This document shows positions 16,040 to 24,260 of a stretch of DNA of 64,000 bases, piece after piece (the stretch's first letter is position 1; each line of letters begins with the position of its first letter). The DNA lies in contig JBGTGQ010000063.1 in the NCBI GenBank assembly GCA_041746635.1, forward strand, positions 1-64,000. The letters are read 5' to 3'. Under the pieces are notes generated by a model. It ran no database searches, was not told the origin of the DNA, and was given only the letters and a program-made list of their open reading frames with translations. The stretch is from CAMASH01 sp041746635. Its GTDB lineage: Bacteria > Verrucomicrobiota > Verrucomicrobiia > Chthoniobacterales > Terrimicrobiaceae. The position numbers and the translations under genes are program-made.

Positions 16040-17251
16040 TTAGCGCCTTTGCCGCATGATTTCGGCCGGGGCGCGGCCGTGGTCGAGGAGTTGGCCCATC
16101 TGGCGCATGGCGGGGGCGGTGTGGGTGAAGAAGCGTTTGTAGGCGCGGCAGAGGTAGTTGAGGCCGGGTTCGCCGTCGGGGGTGCGGATGAAACGGTGTT
16201 TCGGGCACTCGCCGTGGCAGAGCTGCCGCACATCGCATTCACGGCAATAGCGGGGGAGGCTGGCGGCTTTGTCCTGGCCGAACTGACGCTGGGAGTCGGA
16301 GGCGACCATCTGGCCGAGGGTCGTGTTGAGGATGTTGCCGAGTTGGTATTGGGGGTAAACGTAGTGGTCGCAGGAATAGACGTCCCCGTTGTGTTCCATG
16401 GCGAGGGCGGTGCCGCATTTTTCGCTGAAAATGCAGAGGCCGCCGCCCTGTCCGACCGTGTTGCCCAAGGTGACATCGAAGATTTGCACGTAAGTGCGGC
16501 CGACGTCACGTTGGACCCATTCGTCGAAGATGGTGCAGAGAAATTCGCCATATTGTTTGGGTTCGACGCTCCAGTCGGTGACGGGCATGCGGACTTCCTC
16601 GTCGGAGCGGGGTGGGGTGGCGAGGTCGAGGCCGAGTTTTTTGGCTTCGGTATCGGCCAGGCGTTCGACCAGGGGGATGAATTGGATGAAGCCGGAGCCG
16701 ATATCGCGGAGGAAGCGGTAAACTTCGAGGGGCTTCTGAGAGTTGACCCGGTTGACCACGGTGAGGGTGTTGAATTCGACCTGGTGTTTTTTCAGCAGGC
16801 GGAGGCCGGCGATGACGCGCTGGTAGGTGGCGCCGCCTTTTTTGTCCACGCGATAGGCATCATGGAGTCGGGCGGGGCCGTCGAGGCTGAGGCCAACGAG
16901 GAAATGGTTTTCGGCCAGGAAGGCGCACCATTCGTCGTTGAGGAGAGTGCCGTTGGTTTGGAGGGCATTGGAGATGGTTTTGCCGGCGGCGTGTTTTTTT
17001 TGCAGAGCGACGACTTTGCGGAAAAAATCGACACCGAGGAGGGTGGGTTCGCCGCCCTGCCAGGCGAAACTGATCTCGGGGACGCTTTGCTGTTCGATGT
17101 ATTGCCGGATGTAGGTCTCCAGCACCGCGTCGCTCATTTTGAAGTTCTCGTTGGCGGGGAAGAGTTTTTCCTTCTCGAGGTAAAAGCAGTATTTGCAGTC
17201 GAGATTGCAAAGCGGCCCGATGGGCTTGGTCATTACGTGGAAGGCGCTCAT
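16040..17251 (-). CDS. Radical SAM/SPASM anaerobic sulfatase-maturating enzyme
   Basis: A 403-residue protein starting MSAFHVMTKPIGPLCNLDCK. The CNLDCKYC motif (Cys15, Cys19, Cys22) binds the radical-SAM iron-sulfur cluster. A C-terminal SPASM region holds further cysteines: CIFSEKCGTALAMEHNGDVY, then SCDHYVYP and CRECDVRQLCHGECPKHRF. Enzymes of this family (AslB/anSME) oxidise a Cys or Ser of a sulfatase to formylglycine. No sulfatase gene lies in the window, so the substrate must be encoded elsewhere. It is divergent from citrate synthase. Confidence 0.9.
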   Translation of the reverse strand: MSAFHVMTKPIGPLCNLDCKYCFYLEKEKLFPANENFKMSDAVLETYIRQYIEQQSVPEISFAWQGGEPTLLGVDFFRKVVALQKKHAAGKTISNALQTNGTLLNDEWCAFLAENHFLVGLSLDGPARLHDAYRVDKKGGATYQRVIAGLRLLKKHQVEFNTLTVVNRVNSQKPLEVYRFLRDIGSGFIQFIPLVERLADTEAKKLGLDLATPPRSDEEVRMPVTDWSVEPKQYGEFLCTIFDEWVQRDVGRTYVQIFDVTLGNTVGQGGGLCIFSEKCGTALAMEHNGDVYSCDHYVYPQYQLGNILNTTLGQMVASDSQRQFGQDKAASLPRYCRECDVRQLCHGECPKHRFIRTPDGEPGLNYLCRAYKRFFTHTAPAMRQMGQLLDHGRAPAEIMRQRR

Positions 17252-17374
17252 GTGGTCGACTTTCGTTATCTGCGTGGTGGATTGTGAAGGAAAGACTGCT
17301 TTTTTTGCGCTGCGGGCAGTTTTGGTTGGCGGAGGTTGCCCAATTCGGCATAAAGTAGGGAAACTAATATTCCC

Positions 17375-18505
17375 ATGCCAGTTACCGCCAAAGGACTTGA
17401 AGGAATCATCGCCAACTCCACCAGCTTGAGCGACGTGCTTGGGCAGGAAGGGGTTCTCATTTACTCCGGCTACAATATTAATGAGCTAGCCGGCCAAGCC
17501 ACTTACGAAGAGGTGGTTTATCTTCTCTGGCACGGGCAATTGCCCAACCGCCAACAACTGGACGAACTCAAAACCAGTCTGCGCAGTCAGCGCGAATTGC
17601 CCAAAGGGGTGATGGATTTTATCCGCACGGCGCCCGTGAAAGCGAACCCGATGGATGTGATGCGCACGGCCGTTTCCATGCTCGGGCTCTACGACGACGA
17701 GAAGGATATCGAGGGTCAGGCCGAGGCGGCTAACAAACGCCGCGCCGTGAGCATCACGGCCAAGATCGGCGTGATCGCGGCGTATTTTCACCGTTCGCGC
17801 CAGGGACTCGAGTTGCCGCCGGTGCGAAAGGATCTCGATGAGGCCGCGCATTTTCTCTATTTGTTGAATGGCAAGGAGCCGTCTGCCGATGCGGCCAAGA
17901 CGCTGGATGTCGCCTACGTGCTGCATGCCGACCATGGCATGAACGCCTCGACCTTCAGCGCCCGCGTGACCATCGCCACGTTGAGTGACATTTATTCAGC
18001 CGTCACCTCGGCCATCGGCACCTTGAAGGGGCCTCTGCACGGTGGGGCCAACGAGGGCGTGATTCACATGCTGCAGGAAATCGGCAGCGAGGATAAAGTG
18101 GACGCCTGGGTGGAGGAGCAACTGGCGCAGAAGAAGAAAATCATGGGCATCGGCCACCGGGTTTACAAGGTGCTGGATCCCCGCGCGCCGCATCTGCGGG
18201 CCATGGCAATTCAGTTGTGCGAGCAACTCGGCGAGCCGAAATGGATCCACATGAGCGAGCGCATCGCGACGCTGATGAAGGAGAAGAAGGGCTTAAATGC
18301 GAACGTGGATTTTTATTCCGCCACGGTTTATTATTCGCTCGGCGTTCCGACGGATATGTTCACCCCGATTTTCGCCATCGCCCGCACCAGCGGATGGACT
18401 GGACATGTGCTCGAACAACTGGCCGACAACCGCCTCTACCGCCCGCTCAGCGAATATGTCGGGCCGGAGGTCGGGAAGAAATTTGTGGCCATCGACGAGC
18501 GCTGA
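17375..18505 (+). CDS. gltA: Citrate synthase
   Basis: A 376-residue type of citrate/2-methylcitrate synthase: GLEGIIANSTSLSDVLGQEG at the start, KGPLHGGANEGVIHML with the catalytic His, MGIGHRVYKVLDPRAPHLRA, and the C-terminal RTSGWTGHVLEQLADNRLYR. It condenses oxaloacetate with acetyl-CoA at the entry of the citric acid cycle. The length and motifs fit the short bacterial/archaeal group rather than the long hexameric form. A methylcitrate role cannot be excluded from sequence alone. Together with sucCD it gives this region a central-metabolism character. Confidence 0.93.
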   Translation: MPVTAKGLEGIIANSTSLSDVLGQEGVLIYSGYNINELAGQATYEEVVYLLWHGQLPNRQQLDELKTSLRSQRELPKGVMDFIRTAPVKANPMDVMRTAVSMLGLYDDEKDIEGQAEAANKRRAVSITAKIGVIAAYFHRSRQGLELPPVRKDLDEAAHFLYLLNGKEPSADAAKTLDVAYVLHADHGMNASTFSARVTIATLSDIYSAVTSAIGTLKGPLHGGANEGVIHMLQEIGSEDKVDAWVEEQLAQKKKIMGIGHRVYKVLDPRAPHLRAMAIQLCEQLGEPKWIHMSERIATLMKEKKGLNANVDFYSATVYYSLGVPTDMFTPIFAIARTSGWTGHVLEQLADNRLYRPLSEYVGPEVGKKFVAIDER

Positions 18506-18527
18506 TTGCTGGTGTTCCATTGGCATA

Positions 18528-18590
18528 AGTAGGGAGGGCGGCCATCTTGGCGCCATCGGCGGGTGGGACGCCCACCCTCCAGCGGAGGAG
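18528..18590. repeat. REP-like palindromic repeat after the citrate synthase gene
   Basis: The stretch contains AGGGAGGGCGGCC and GGGTGGGACGCCCACCCTCC; the second forms a GGTGGG/CCCACC hairpin. It looks like an intergenic REP-type sequence. It lies 20-80 bases after the stop and could also affect message ends. Confidence 0.45.
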
Positions 18591-18599
18591 GTATTTTCG

Positions 18600-18630
18600 A
18601 CCTTGGACTTTGGACATTGGACACTAGACT
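18600..18630 (+). repeat. Periodic word array upstream of glgB
   Basis: CTTGGACTTTGGACATTGGA repeats the unit TTGGAC about every 7-8 bases immediately before the glgB start at 18637. It belongs to the same class of word arrays seen at 3731, 14121 and 59859, with different letters each time. Confidence 0.42.
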
Positions 18631-18636
18631 CGCCGG

Positions 18637-20874
18637 ATGAATCCCTCGACCCTGCCTGACGATGATTTTTACCCGCTGATTGAGGCGCGGCACGGTGATC
18701 CTTTCAAAATTCTCGGCGTCCGGGAATTTCAGGGGAGTTTATTCGGGCGGGCTTGGCGACCCGACGCGGCGGAGGTCACCCTTGTGGATGCGGCGGATGT
18801 CAAACGGCGTTTTCCCCTGATTAAAATCCATCCGGATGGATTTTTCGAGGCGGTCCTGCGGGGGGTGGACCAGCCGTTCGGTTACATGCTGGAGCTGAAA
18901 AGCCACGCGGGGGAGACGTGGTGCGAAAAGGATGTTTATTCCTTCGGGCCGGTGCTCGGAGAGATGGACATCTACCTGTTCAATGAGGGGACTCATTACG
19001 AAGTTTATAAAAAACTCGGAGCCCACCTGATGGATTTTGGCGGCGTGCGGGGAACGCATTTCGCGGTCTGGGCACCCAATGCCCAACGGGTCAGCGTGGT
19101 GGGGGATTTCAATCGCTGGGATGGCCGCATTCACCTGATGCGGAAAATGGTTCCGGCCGGCATCTGGGAGATTTTTATTCCAGAGATTCCCGAGGGATCG
19201 CATTACAAATTCGAGCTCCGCGGGGCGAACGGGGATGTCTTTTTGAAGACCGATCCGATGGCCTTCTTCGCCCAGCATGGCACCCAAACCGGCTGCATGG
19301 TTTACGATATCGACCGCTACCAATGGGACGATGCGGACTGGATGAAAAAACGCGCGGAACGCGATCCCTACAATTCGCCCATGAGTATCTACGAGGTGCA
19401 TCTGGGCTCCTGGCAGCGGGTGGCGGAAGAGGGCAACCGCTTCATGAGCTACATCGAATTTGGCGACCGGCTCATTCCCTACGTGAAGGAAATGGGGTTC
19501 ACCCACATCGAGTTGATGCCGGTGATGGAACATCCCTTCGACGGCTCCTGGGGCTATCAGGTGGTGAACTACTACGCGCCCACCAGCCGCTTCGGAAACC
19601 CGGATGAGTTTCGCAATTTCGTGGATCGTTGCCACCAGGAAGGCATCGGCGTGATTCTCGACTGGGTGCCGGGGCATTTTCCCAAGGACGCCCATGGTCT
19701 GGCCCGCTTCGATGGGACATGTCTCTACGAGCACGAGGATCCTCGCCTGGGCGAACACAAGGAATGGGGCACCCTGATTTTCAACTACGGCCGCAATGAG
19801 GTGAAGAATTTCCTCATCGGTAACGCCCTCTTCTGGCTGGACGAATACCATCTTGACGGTCTGCGGGTGGATGCCGTGGCCTCGATGCTGTATCTCGACT
19901 ACTCCCGCGAGCCGGGTGAGTGGGTGCCAAATTGCTTCGGCGGACGCGAAAATCTTGACGCCATCAATTTTCTCAAGCGTTGCAACGAGGTCTGCTACGA
20001 GCGTTTTCCCGGCATTGCCACCATTGCGGAGGAATCCACTTCATGGCCCGGCGTTTCGCGTCCCACTTACACAGGCGGGCTCGGTTTTGGCTTCAAATGG
20101 AACATGGGCTGGATGAACGACAGCCTGCGCTACATCAGCCTTGAGCCCATTTTTCGCCGCTATCACCAAGGCGAGATCACGTTCTCCATGCTTTATGCAT
20201 TTCACGAACACTTTATTCTCGTGCTCAGCCACGACGAAGTGGTGCACGGCAAGGGCTCGCTCCTCAACAAAATGCCTGGCGACACCTGGCAGAAATTTGC
20301 CAACGTGCGGATGTTCCTCGCCTGGATGTGGGCCCATCCCGGCAAGAAGCTCATTTTTCAAGGTATCGAGTTTGGGCAATGGGCAGAATGGAATCACAAC
20401 CAGAGCCTCGACTGGCACCTCAACCAGTTCGGGCCCCACGACGGCCTGCGGCGTCTCATCCAGCACCTCAACGCGCTCTACGTCAGCGAACCGGCGCTTT
20501 ACGAACTGGATGACAACTACGACGGCTTCGAGTGGATCGATTTTAACGACAGTGACAACAGCGTCTGGTCCTTCATGCGCAAAAGCCGCGCCGGCCAGCC
20601 AGGCGACGGGGCCCCACCTCCGTCCACGCTGGTCTTCATCGTGAATGCAACGCCAGTCGTGCGCGGAGGGTATCGGGTGGGAGTGAACGCCCCGGGATGG
20701 TACCAAGAGGTGCTCAACACCGATGCGCAGACCTACGGGGGAAGCAACGTCGGGAATTTGGGCGGTCGTCAGGCGGAGCCCGGGAGCTGGCAGGGAAAAC
20801 CCTGCTCAATTTTGGTGGATCTTCCCCCTCTCTCCGTCACCGCATTAAAGCACTCCGGGCGGAAGCCCTCATGA
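18637..20874 (+). CDS. glgB: 1,4-alpha-glucan branching enzyme
   Basis: A 745-residue GH13 enzyme. It carries an N-terminal carbohydrate-binding segment, a second module (GTHFAVWAPNAQRVSVVGDF) and the catalytic barrel: MSIYEVHLGSWQR, DGLRVDAVASMLYLDYSREP with the nucleophile Asp, TIAEESTSWPGVSRP with the acid/base Glu, and ILVLSHDEVVHGKGSLLNKM. It introduces alpha-1,6 branches into glycogen in the cytoplasm. The length matches GlgB. It stands alone; no other glycogen genes are in the window. The last part (PGWYQEVLNTDAQTYGGSNV) is the usual C-terminal domain. Confidence 0.97.
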   Translation: MNPSTLPDDDFYPLIEARHGDPFKILGVREFQGSLFGRAWRPDAAEVTLVDAADVKRRFPLIKIHPDGFFEAVLRGVDQPFGYMLELKSHAGETWCEKDVYSFGPVLGEMDIYLFNEGTHYEVYKKLGAHLMDFGGVRGTHFAVWAPNAQRVSVVGDFNRWDGRIHLMRKMVPAGIWEIFIPEIPEGSHYKFELRGANGDVFLKTDPMAFFAQHGTQTGCMVYDIDRYQWDDADWMKKRAERDPYNSPMSIYEVHLGSWQRVAEEGNRFMSYIEFGDRLIPYVKEMGFTHIELMPVMEHPFDGSWGYQVVNYYAPTSRFGNPDEFRNFVDRCHQEGIGVILDWVPGHFPKDAHGLARFDGTCLYEHEDPRLGEHKEWGTLIFNYGRNEVKNFLIGNALFWLDEYHLDGLRVDAVASMLYLDYSREPGEWVPNCFGGRENLDAINFLKRCNEVCYERFPGIATIAEESTSWPGVSRPTYTGGLGFGFKWNMGWMNDSLRYISLEPIFRRYHQGEITFSMLYAFHEHFILVLSHDEVVHGKGSLLNKMPGDTWQKFANVRMFLAWMWAHPGKKLIFQGIEFGQWAEWNHNQSLDWHLNQFGPHDGLRRLIQHLNALYVSEPALYELDDNYDGFEWIDFNDSDNSVWSFMRKSRAGQPGDGAPPPSTLVFIVNATPVVRGGYRVGVNAPGWYQEVLNTDAQTYGGSNVGNLGGRQAEPGSWQGKPCSILVDLPPLSVTALKHSGRKPS

Positions 20875-21110
20875 AAAAGGATTCAAGCCACCACCTGGAG
20901 GTCGCTTTTGTCGGCAACCAGACAATGGTTCAAGAAAAATACCAGAATTAAGAGTGCTATCTGCCCATCCGCGCTGCGCGATCACCACGGGGTGCAGCGA
21001 ACAGCCTGGAATTTTTTCAGGTCGTCCAGATCGAGCTTTTTAAAAATTCACCGAAAAAGCGCTTGACATTGCTGCGGTGGATCGACGAACCTCCCGTTAA
21101 CCAAACAATT

Positions 21111-21698
21111 ATGAAGCCTCAGAAAAAACCCTCCGCCTTCACCCTCATTGAACTCTTGGTCGTCATCTCGATCATCGGAATTCTCGCCGCCCTAGCTCTT
21201 CCTGCCATCACGAGCGCGCTCGTGAAAGGCCAGATGACTCAGACACTCAGCAATATGAAGCAGCTTCACCTTGCATCTCAGCAGGCGGCCTTGGATGCAA
21301 CGACAACTGGTGATGCGACGCTCCTCGGATTCCCTGGCTCAAACTCTTTTGCCGCTTGGGCGTCCAATTTGGTGCCGGCTTATTTGGGGACCAATGATTT
21401 TTGCAAGCTTGTTTCGGGGGCAGGTAAGATCACAACTCCAGGTGCCTTGCCCGGTGGTAACACCAATGCGGTCGTCTCTTATGAAGTATTAGAGGAAAGC
21501 GCGGGGGATATGGTAATGCTTAGCACGGGCAATTGGACGAATTACGTCGACCCTGCGACCTTTGCAACCAGCACCGCCAAACCCTACGGTGGCAAAGGCT
21601 TTGTTGTTTTCCGTAGATCGGGTGATGGACAAGTATTGCTTCCAAAACAGTCTGATAACACAAATATCATAGGACAAGTAACAAACGTTTCTTCGTAG
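21111..21698 (+). CDS. Type II secretion-like pseudopilin (prepilin N-terminus)
   Basis: A 195-residue protein with a short leader (MKPQKKPSA) followed by FTLIELLVVISIIGILAALA, the class III prepilin motif with Glu5; cleavage is expected between Ala and Phe. The mature part is small and ends PKQSDNTNIIGQVTNVSS. A solo gene with its own terminator, it may encode a major or accessory pseudopilin. A TTGACA-like box lies at 21063, 48 bases before the start, with no convincing -10. Confidence 0.85.
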   Translation: MKPQKKPSAFTLIELLVVISIIGILAALALPAITSALVKGQMTQTLSNMKQLHLASQQAALDATTTGDATLLGFPGSNSFAAWASNLVPAYLGTNDFCKLVSGAGKITTPGALPGGNTNAVVSYEVLEESAGDMVMLSTGNWTNYVDPATFATSTAKPYGGKGFVVFRRSGDGQVLLPKQSDNTNIIGQVTNVSS

Positions 21699-21723
21699 CG
21701 CGCAAGAGATTTTGTCTCACGTC

Positions 21724-21750
21724 AAAACCCCGCCTTCGGGCGGGGTTTTT
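21724..21750 (+). terminator. Intrinsic terminator after the solo pseudopilin gene
   Basis: An 11-base stem (AAAACCCCGCC/GGCGGGGTTTT) with a TTCG tetraloop is followed by Ts. It lies 26 bases after the stop codon at 21698. Confidence 0.92.
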
Positions 21751-22096
21751 GATTTTCCTGAGCCTTCATTTTCCTCCAATATCTATCTCAGTTTGAACGC
21801 CTCGTTCAAAGTCTGATGAAATCTTTCAATCGAACATTCCATGAAGACCAAAAAATCCCTTTCGTCTCCAGCCAAATCCACCACTCCCGACCGCGGGCAG
21901 GTGAGGACGCCGTAAAGTTTCCGCCGTGGTGCTCGAAAAAGAAGTTGCGGGCGATGGTATTTGGTAGTGTGGTCTCGCAAAAAGGCCTGATCTTCTTTTT
22001 GTCGGATCCCCTCCTTGCCCTTTCTGCTCTCTTCCCGCCCGCCCAGTAGGGGTCGTAAATAACCTTGTGAGTCTCGCCTCCCACCGCTAAGAACCC
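21751..22096. other. Intergenic region without a supported gene
   Basis: About 345 bases between the terminator and the gene at 22097. Reverse-strand frames are open here, but their translations have no recognisable domain and one of them is only a continuation of the antisense shadow of the next gene. No RNA or promoter motif was recognised. Confidence 0.3.
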
Positions 22097-23089
22097 ATGC
22101 GCCCTATGAGCAACTTCCCCGGCGAGTGGAGCTTTCTGAAAAGCGCGTGGCGTTTCGCCCATGTGCTGACTGGATGCCATGACGGGGCGGCCAGGGTTTT
22201 TCGGGACTCGGTCGAGGAACTCCGGCGGCATCCCGATGCCGACGAACCGGATCGCGCCCGGCCTCTCATTTTCGGCATCGTGCGCAAGCGCAGCCTGAAA
22301 TTTCCCGCCCGCTGCGAACTCCCCGATGCCCTTGCGCCTCTGCACCGCCAGATTGAACCCGTCCGCAGCGCGATGGTGTTGCTCTCTCTCGACGAACTTC
22401 CGCAGGAAAGCCTTCCCCATCTGCTCGGTCTGGATCCCCGGGGCGTGGCCGACCTCGCCAAGCAATCCGACGCCGCTGTCACGAACGGGATCCACTCGCT
22501 TCCGTTGGGCGATGCCGATCTCCACCAAATCCAGGAAAGCGCGGAAACCCTCGCGGCCCGGCATGGCGGACACCACCTCTCCGCCCGCAACCCGGCCACC
22601 ATCGCGGTTGGTCTGGGCTTCCTGCTGCTCGTCGCGCTCCTCACCTGGCACCTGCTCGGTAGGGCCGGCGTGTTCCCGGAAGAGGCCATAAAAATTGCCA
22701 CCGACGGAGCCAAAGCGACCCCCGACCAGTTTGATGTCGTCGAAAACAAAGCCGGGGACTTGCAGGATTGGTTCATGCTGAAAGGATTCGACAACTTTCG
22801 CGTGCCGCCGGGTTTCGAGCTTTTTGTCGTCGCCGGGGTGCGCAATTTCAAAGTCGAAAACGAGCCCGTTGCCCAGGCCGCCGTGCCGGAGAACACGATG
22901 TATTTCTACTCGTTCGCCGCAGGGCCGTTCGGCATCAATGTGACCCCCGAAAAATCCTGGCGCATCACCGAGGCGGACCGCACCGTGCTGGCCATTCGGG
23001 AGGAAAGCGGAATCTGCTTTCTCCTCGCCTTTCGCGGCACAAAAGCAGACATGGAGCGCGTGCTCCGCGACGCCGGCGCGTTGCGTTGA
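22097..23089 (+). CDS. Membrane protein with a degenerate ECF-sigma-like N-terminal half
   Basis: A 330-residue protein. Residues about 5-140 are arranged like an ECF sigma factor: GEWSFLKSAWRFAHVLTGCH and ARVFRDSVEELRR recall region 2, RARPLIFGIVRKRSLKF recalls the linker, and LSLDELPQESLPHLLGLDPR recalls region 4. Key DNA-contact residues are hard to identify, so it may not bind DNA. A membrane helix follows near 175-190 (AVGLGFLLLVALLTWHLLG), then a 130-residue domain ending KADMERVLRDAGALR that is probably extracytoplasmic. A membrane-tethered sigma-like regulator is an inference. A reverse-strand frame across the same DNA is judged a shadow. Confidence 0.5.
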   Translation: MRPMSNFPGEWSFLKSAWRFAHVLTGCHDGAARVFRDSVEELRRHPDADEPDRARPLIFGIVRKRSLKFPARCELPDALAPLHRQIEPVRSAMVLLSLDELPQESLPHLLGLDPRGVADLAKQSDAAVTNGIHSLPLGDADLHQIQESAETLAARHGGHHLSARNPATIAVGLGFLLLVALLTWHLLGRAGVFPEEAIKIATDGAKATPDQFDVVENKAGDLQDWFMLKGFDNFRVPPGFELFVVAGVRNFKVENEPVAQAAVPENTMYFYSFAAGPFGINVTPEKSWRITEADRTVLAIREESGICFLLAFRGTKADMERVLRDAGALR

Positions 23090-23136
23090 AGTCCCCTGCA
23101 CGCGGCAAAGGCGGCGAGCCATAGTTGTTTCAACTA

Positions 23137-23200
23137 CTGTGTTGGAGTTCACGCATTGGCGTGTTCCCTTCGGAGCAGCCTGAAGCTGGACTCCAACATC
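23137..23200. repeat. REP-like palindrome (copy 1, GTTGGAGTTC...GGACTCCAAC)
   Basis: GTTGGAGTTC at about 23142 pairs with GGACTCCAAC about 45 bases later, enclosing smaller internal stems. A related copy lies at 57313-57370. Two dispersed copies with the same ends argue for a repeat family rather than a terminator. Confidence 0.5.
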
Positions 23201-23295
23201 GCATTCCCCGACCGATCCGTCGGCAGCACCACCGGAAAAATTCTTCCTGCGAAAAAGCGCATGACGCGGGCCGCCCTTTGCGATACACAACGTCC

Positions 23296-23799
23296 ATGAA
23301 GATGTTTCCCCGCCTCCTCCCCCTCACCGCGTTAGTCCTAATCGCTTTGCCCGCCGTGGCGGAGGACTGGACCAAAAAAGACCCGGCCCTCCTTGCCAAG
23401 GAAGCTCGCAAGTCCGTCATACAGCTGCGCCAGGAAGCCATCCATTTTGAAACCAGTGCTCAGAAGGAAGGGCGCACGCTGTCCGCCGACGAGAAAAAAT
23501 ATCTCACGCTCACCGTGGAGGAAGCCGCCCTCTTGGAGAAGAGCTGCGAAGCCTGGGAAAAAAACCAGATCCGCATGGCCGAAAAATATCGTGAGAACGC
23601 CGGGGAAGCCTGCCACAAGCGGGGCGAACTCGCGGCGAAGCTCAAGCTCTGGGAAAAAAAACCCTGCCCGCCGGCGCCCGACAAACAGGCCGCCCCGAAA
23701 GCCTCGGCCGACAACGCCGCAAAGCTGGCTGAGATCGAACGCCAGCAAGCCGAGCTCGATAAAAAGAAAAAGGAACTGCAGCAATCCGCCGGACGCTGA
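23296..23799 (+). CDS. Small exported coiled-coil protein
   Basis: A 167-residue protein with a signal peptide (MKMFPRLLPLTALVLIALPA, cut after VAE or AVA). The mature chain is nearly all charged helix with Glu/Lys/Ala heptads, ending KLAEIERQQAELDKKKKELQ, so a coiled coil is likely. It carries a few cysteines (KSCEAWEKNQ, GEACHKRGE). Function unknown. A hairpin at 23906 may terminate its message. Confidence 0.6.
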   Translation: MKMFPRLLPLTALVLIALPAVAEDWTKKDPALLAKEARKSVIQLRQEAIHFETSAQKEGRTLSADEKKYLTLTVEEAALLEKSCEAWEKNQIRMAEKYRENAGEACHKRGELAAKLKLWEKKPCPPAPDKQAAPKASADNAAKLAEIERQQAELDKKKKELQQSAGR

Positions 23800-23905
23800 T
23801 TTAGCGTGGAAAAACCCACCCGGCAGGACGGTGGCGAAAATTTTTAGAAAAATCCCTTGCGCTATTTCCGCGTTGTGGGAACTTAACCGCGTTCTGGGGG
23901 GAACA

Positions 23906-23948
23906 GCAGGCCGTCGCAGCTTTCGTTGCGGCGGCCTGCATCTTTTCC
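23906..23948 (+). terminator. Hairpin with T-rich tail (probable terminator)
   Basis: A 13-base stem with one mismatch (GCAGGCCGTCGCA/TGCGGCGGCCTGC) and an 8-base loop, followed by ATCTTTTCC. It lies about 107 bases after the coiled-coil gene. The tail is short, so termination is probable rather than certain. Confidence 0.5.
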
Positions 23949-24260
23949 GGCCCTAGGGTGCCCGAGGAGTTAGTTGCTGCAAGCACGATCTTCGATCCAC
24001 CGCAAGATCGGAGAGGTAGCTACAATAATGGTAATCGGGGACGGAACAAGCCAACACCAAGCGGGCCTCAAGGCCATCCTGGATCCTCCCGCTTCCCATA
24101 AACTTGGCGCGAATATCGCGTAACTGGTGTAAAGACACTGTATATGCTTAGTACTCGGATGAGATTGTGGCTATCTTTCGCCGTTTGTTGTAATAATTTT
24201 GTCACAATAGCCTCTTTGAGCGCCGCTGGAAAGTGGAGCAAGGTTCTCCCCAAGAACACG
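23949..24260. other. Intergenic region before the pseudopilin cluster
   Basis: About 310 bases. It probably contains the promoter of the GspH-I-J-K cluster, but no box pair stands out. A frame is open from an ATG at 24144 into the GspH-like gene, so that gene could start earlier. The sequence shows no other gene or RNA. Confidence 0.3.

Noticed and set aside
16034..17287. Long plus-strand open frame opposite the radical SAM gene
   Set aside because: Antisense shadow of a GC-rich gene; the translation has no known motif, while the minus strand shows CxxxCxxC and SPASM cysteines.
21063..21110. TTGACA promoter for the solo pseudopilin
   Set aside because: The -35-like box is good, but no -10 box at 16-18 bases is visible; listed only as a remark in the gene entry.
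21806..23290. 494-codon minus-strand open frame opposite the gene at 22097
   Set aside because: It extends through intergenic DNA on both sides and lacks domain features; the plus-strand gene has a membrane helix and sigma-like order. Not fully excluded.
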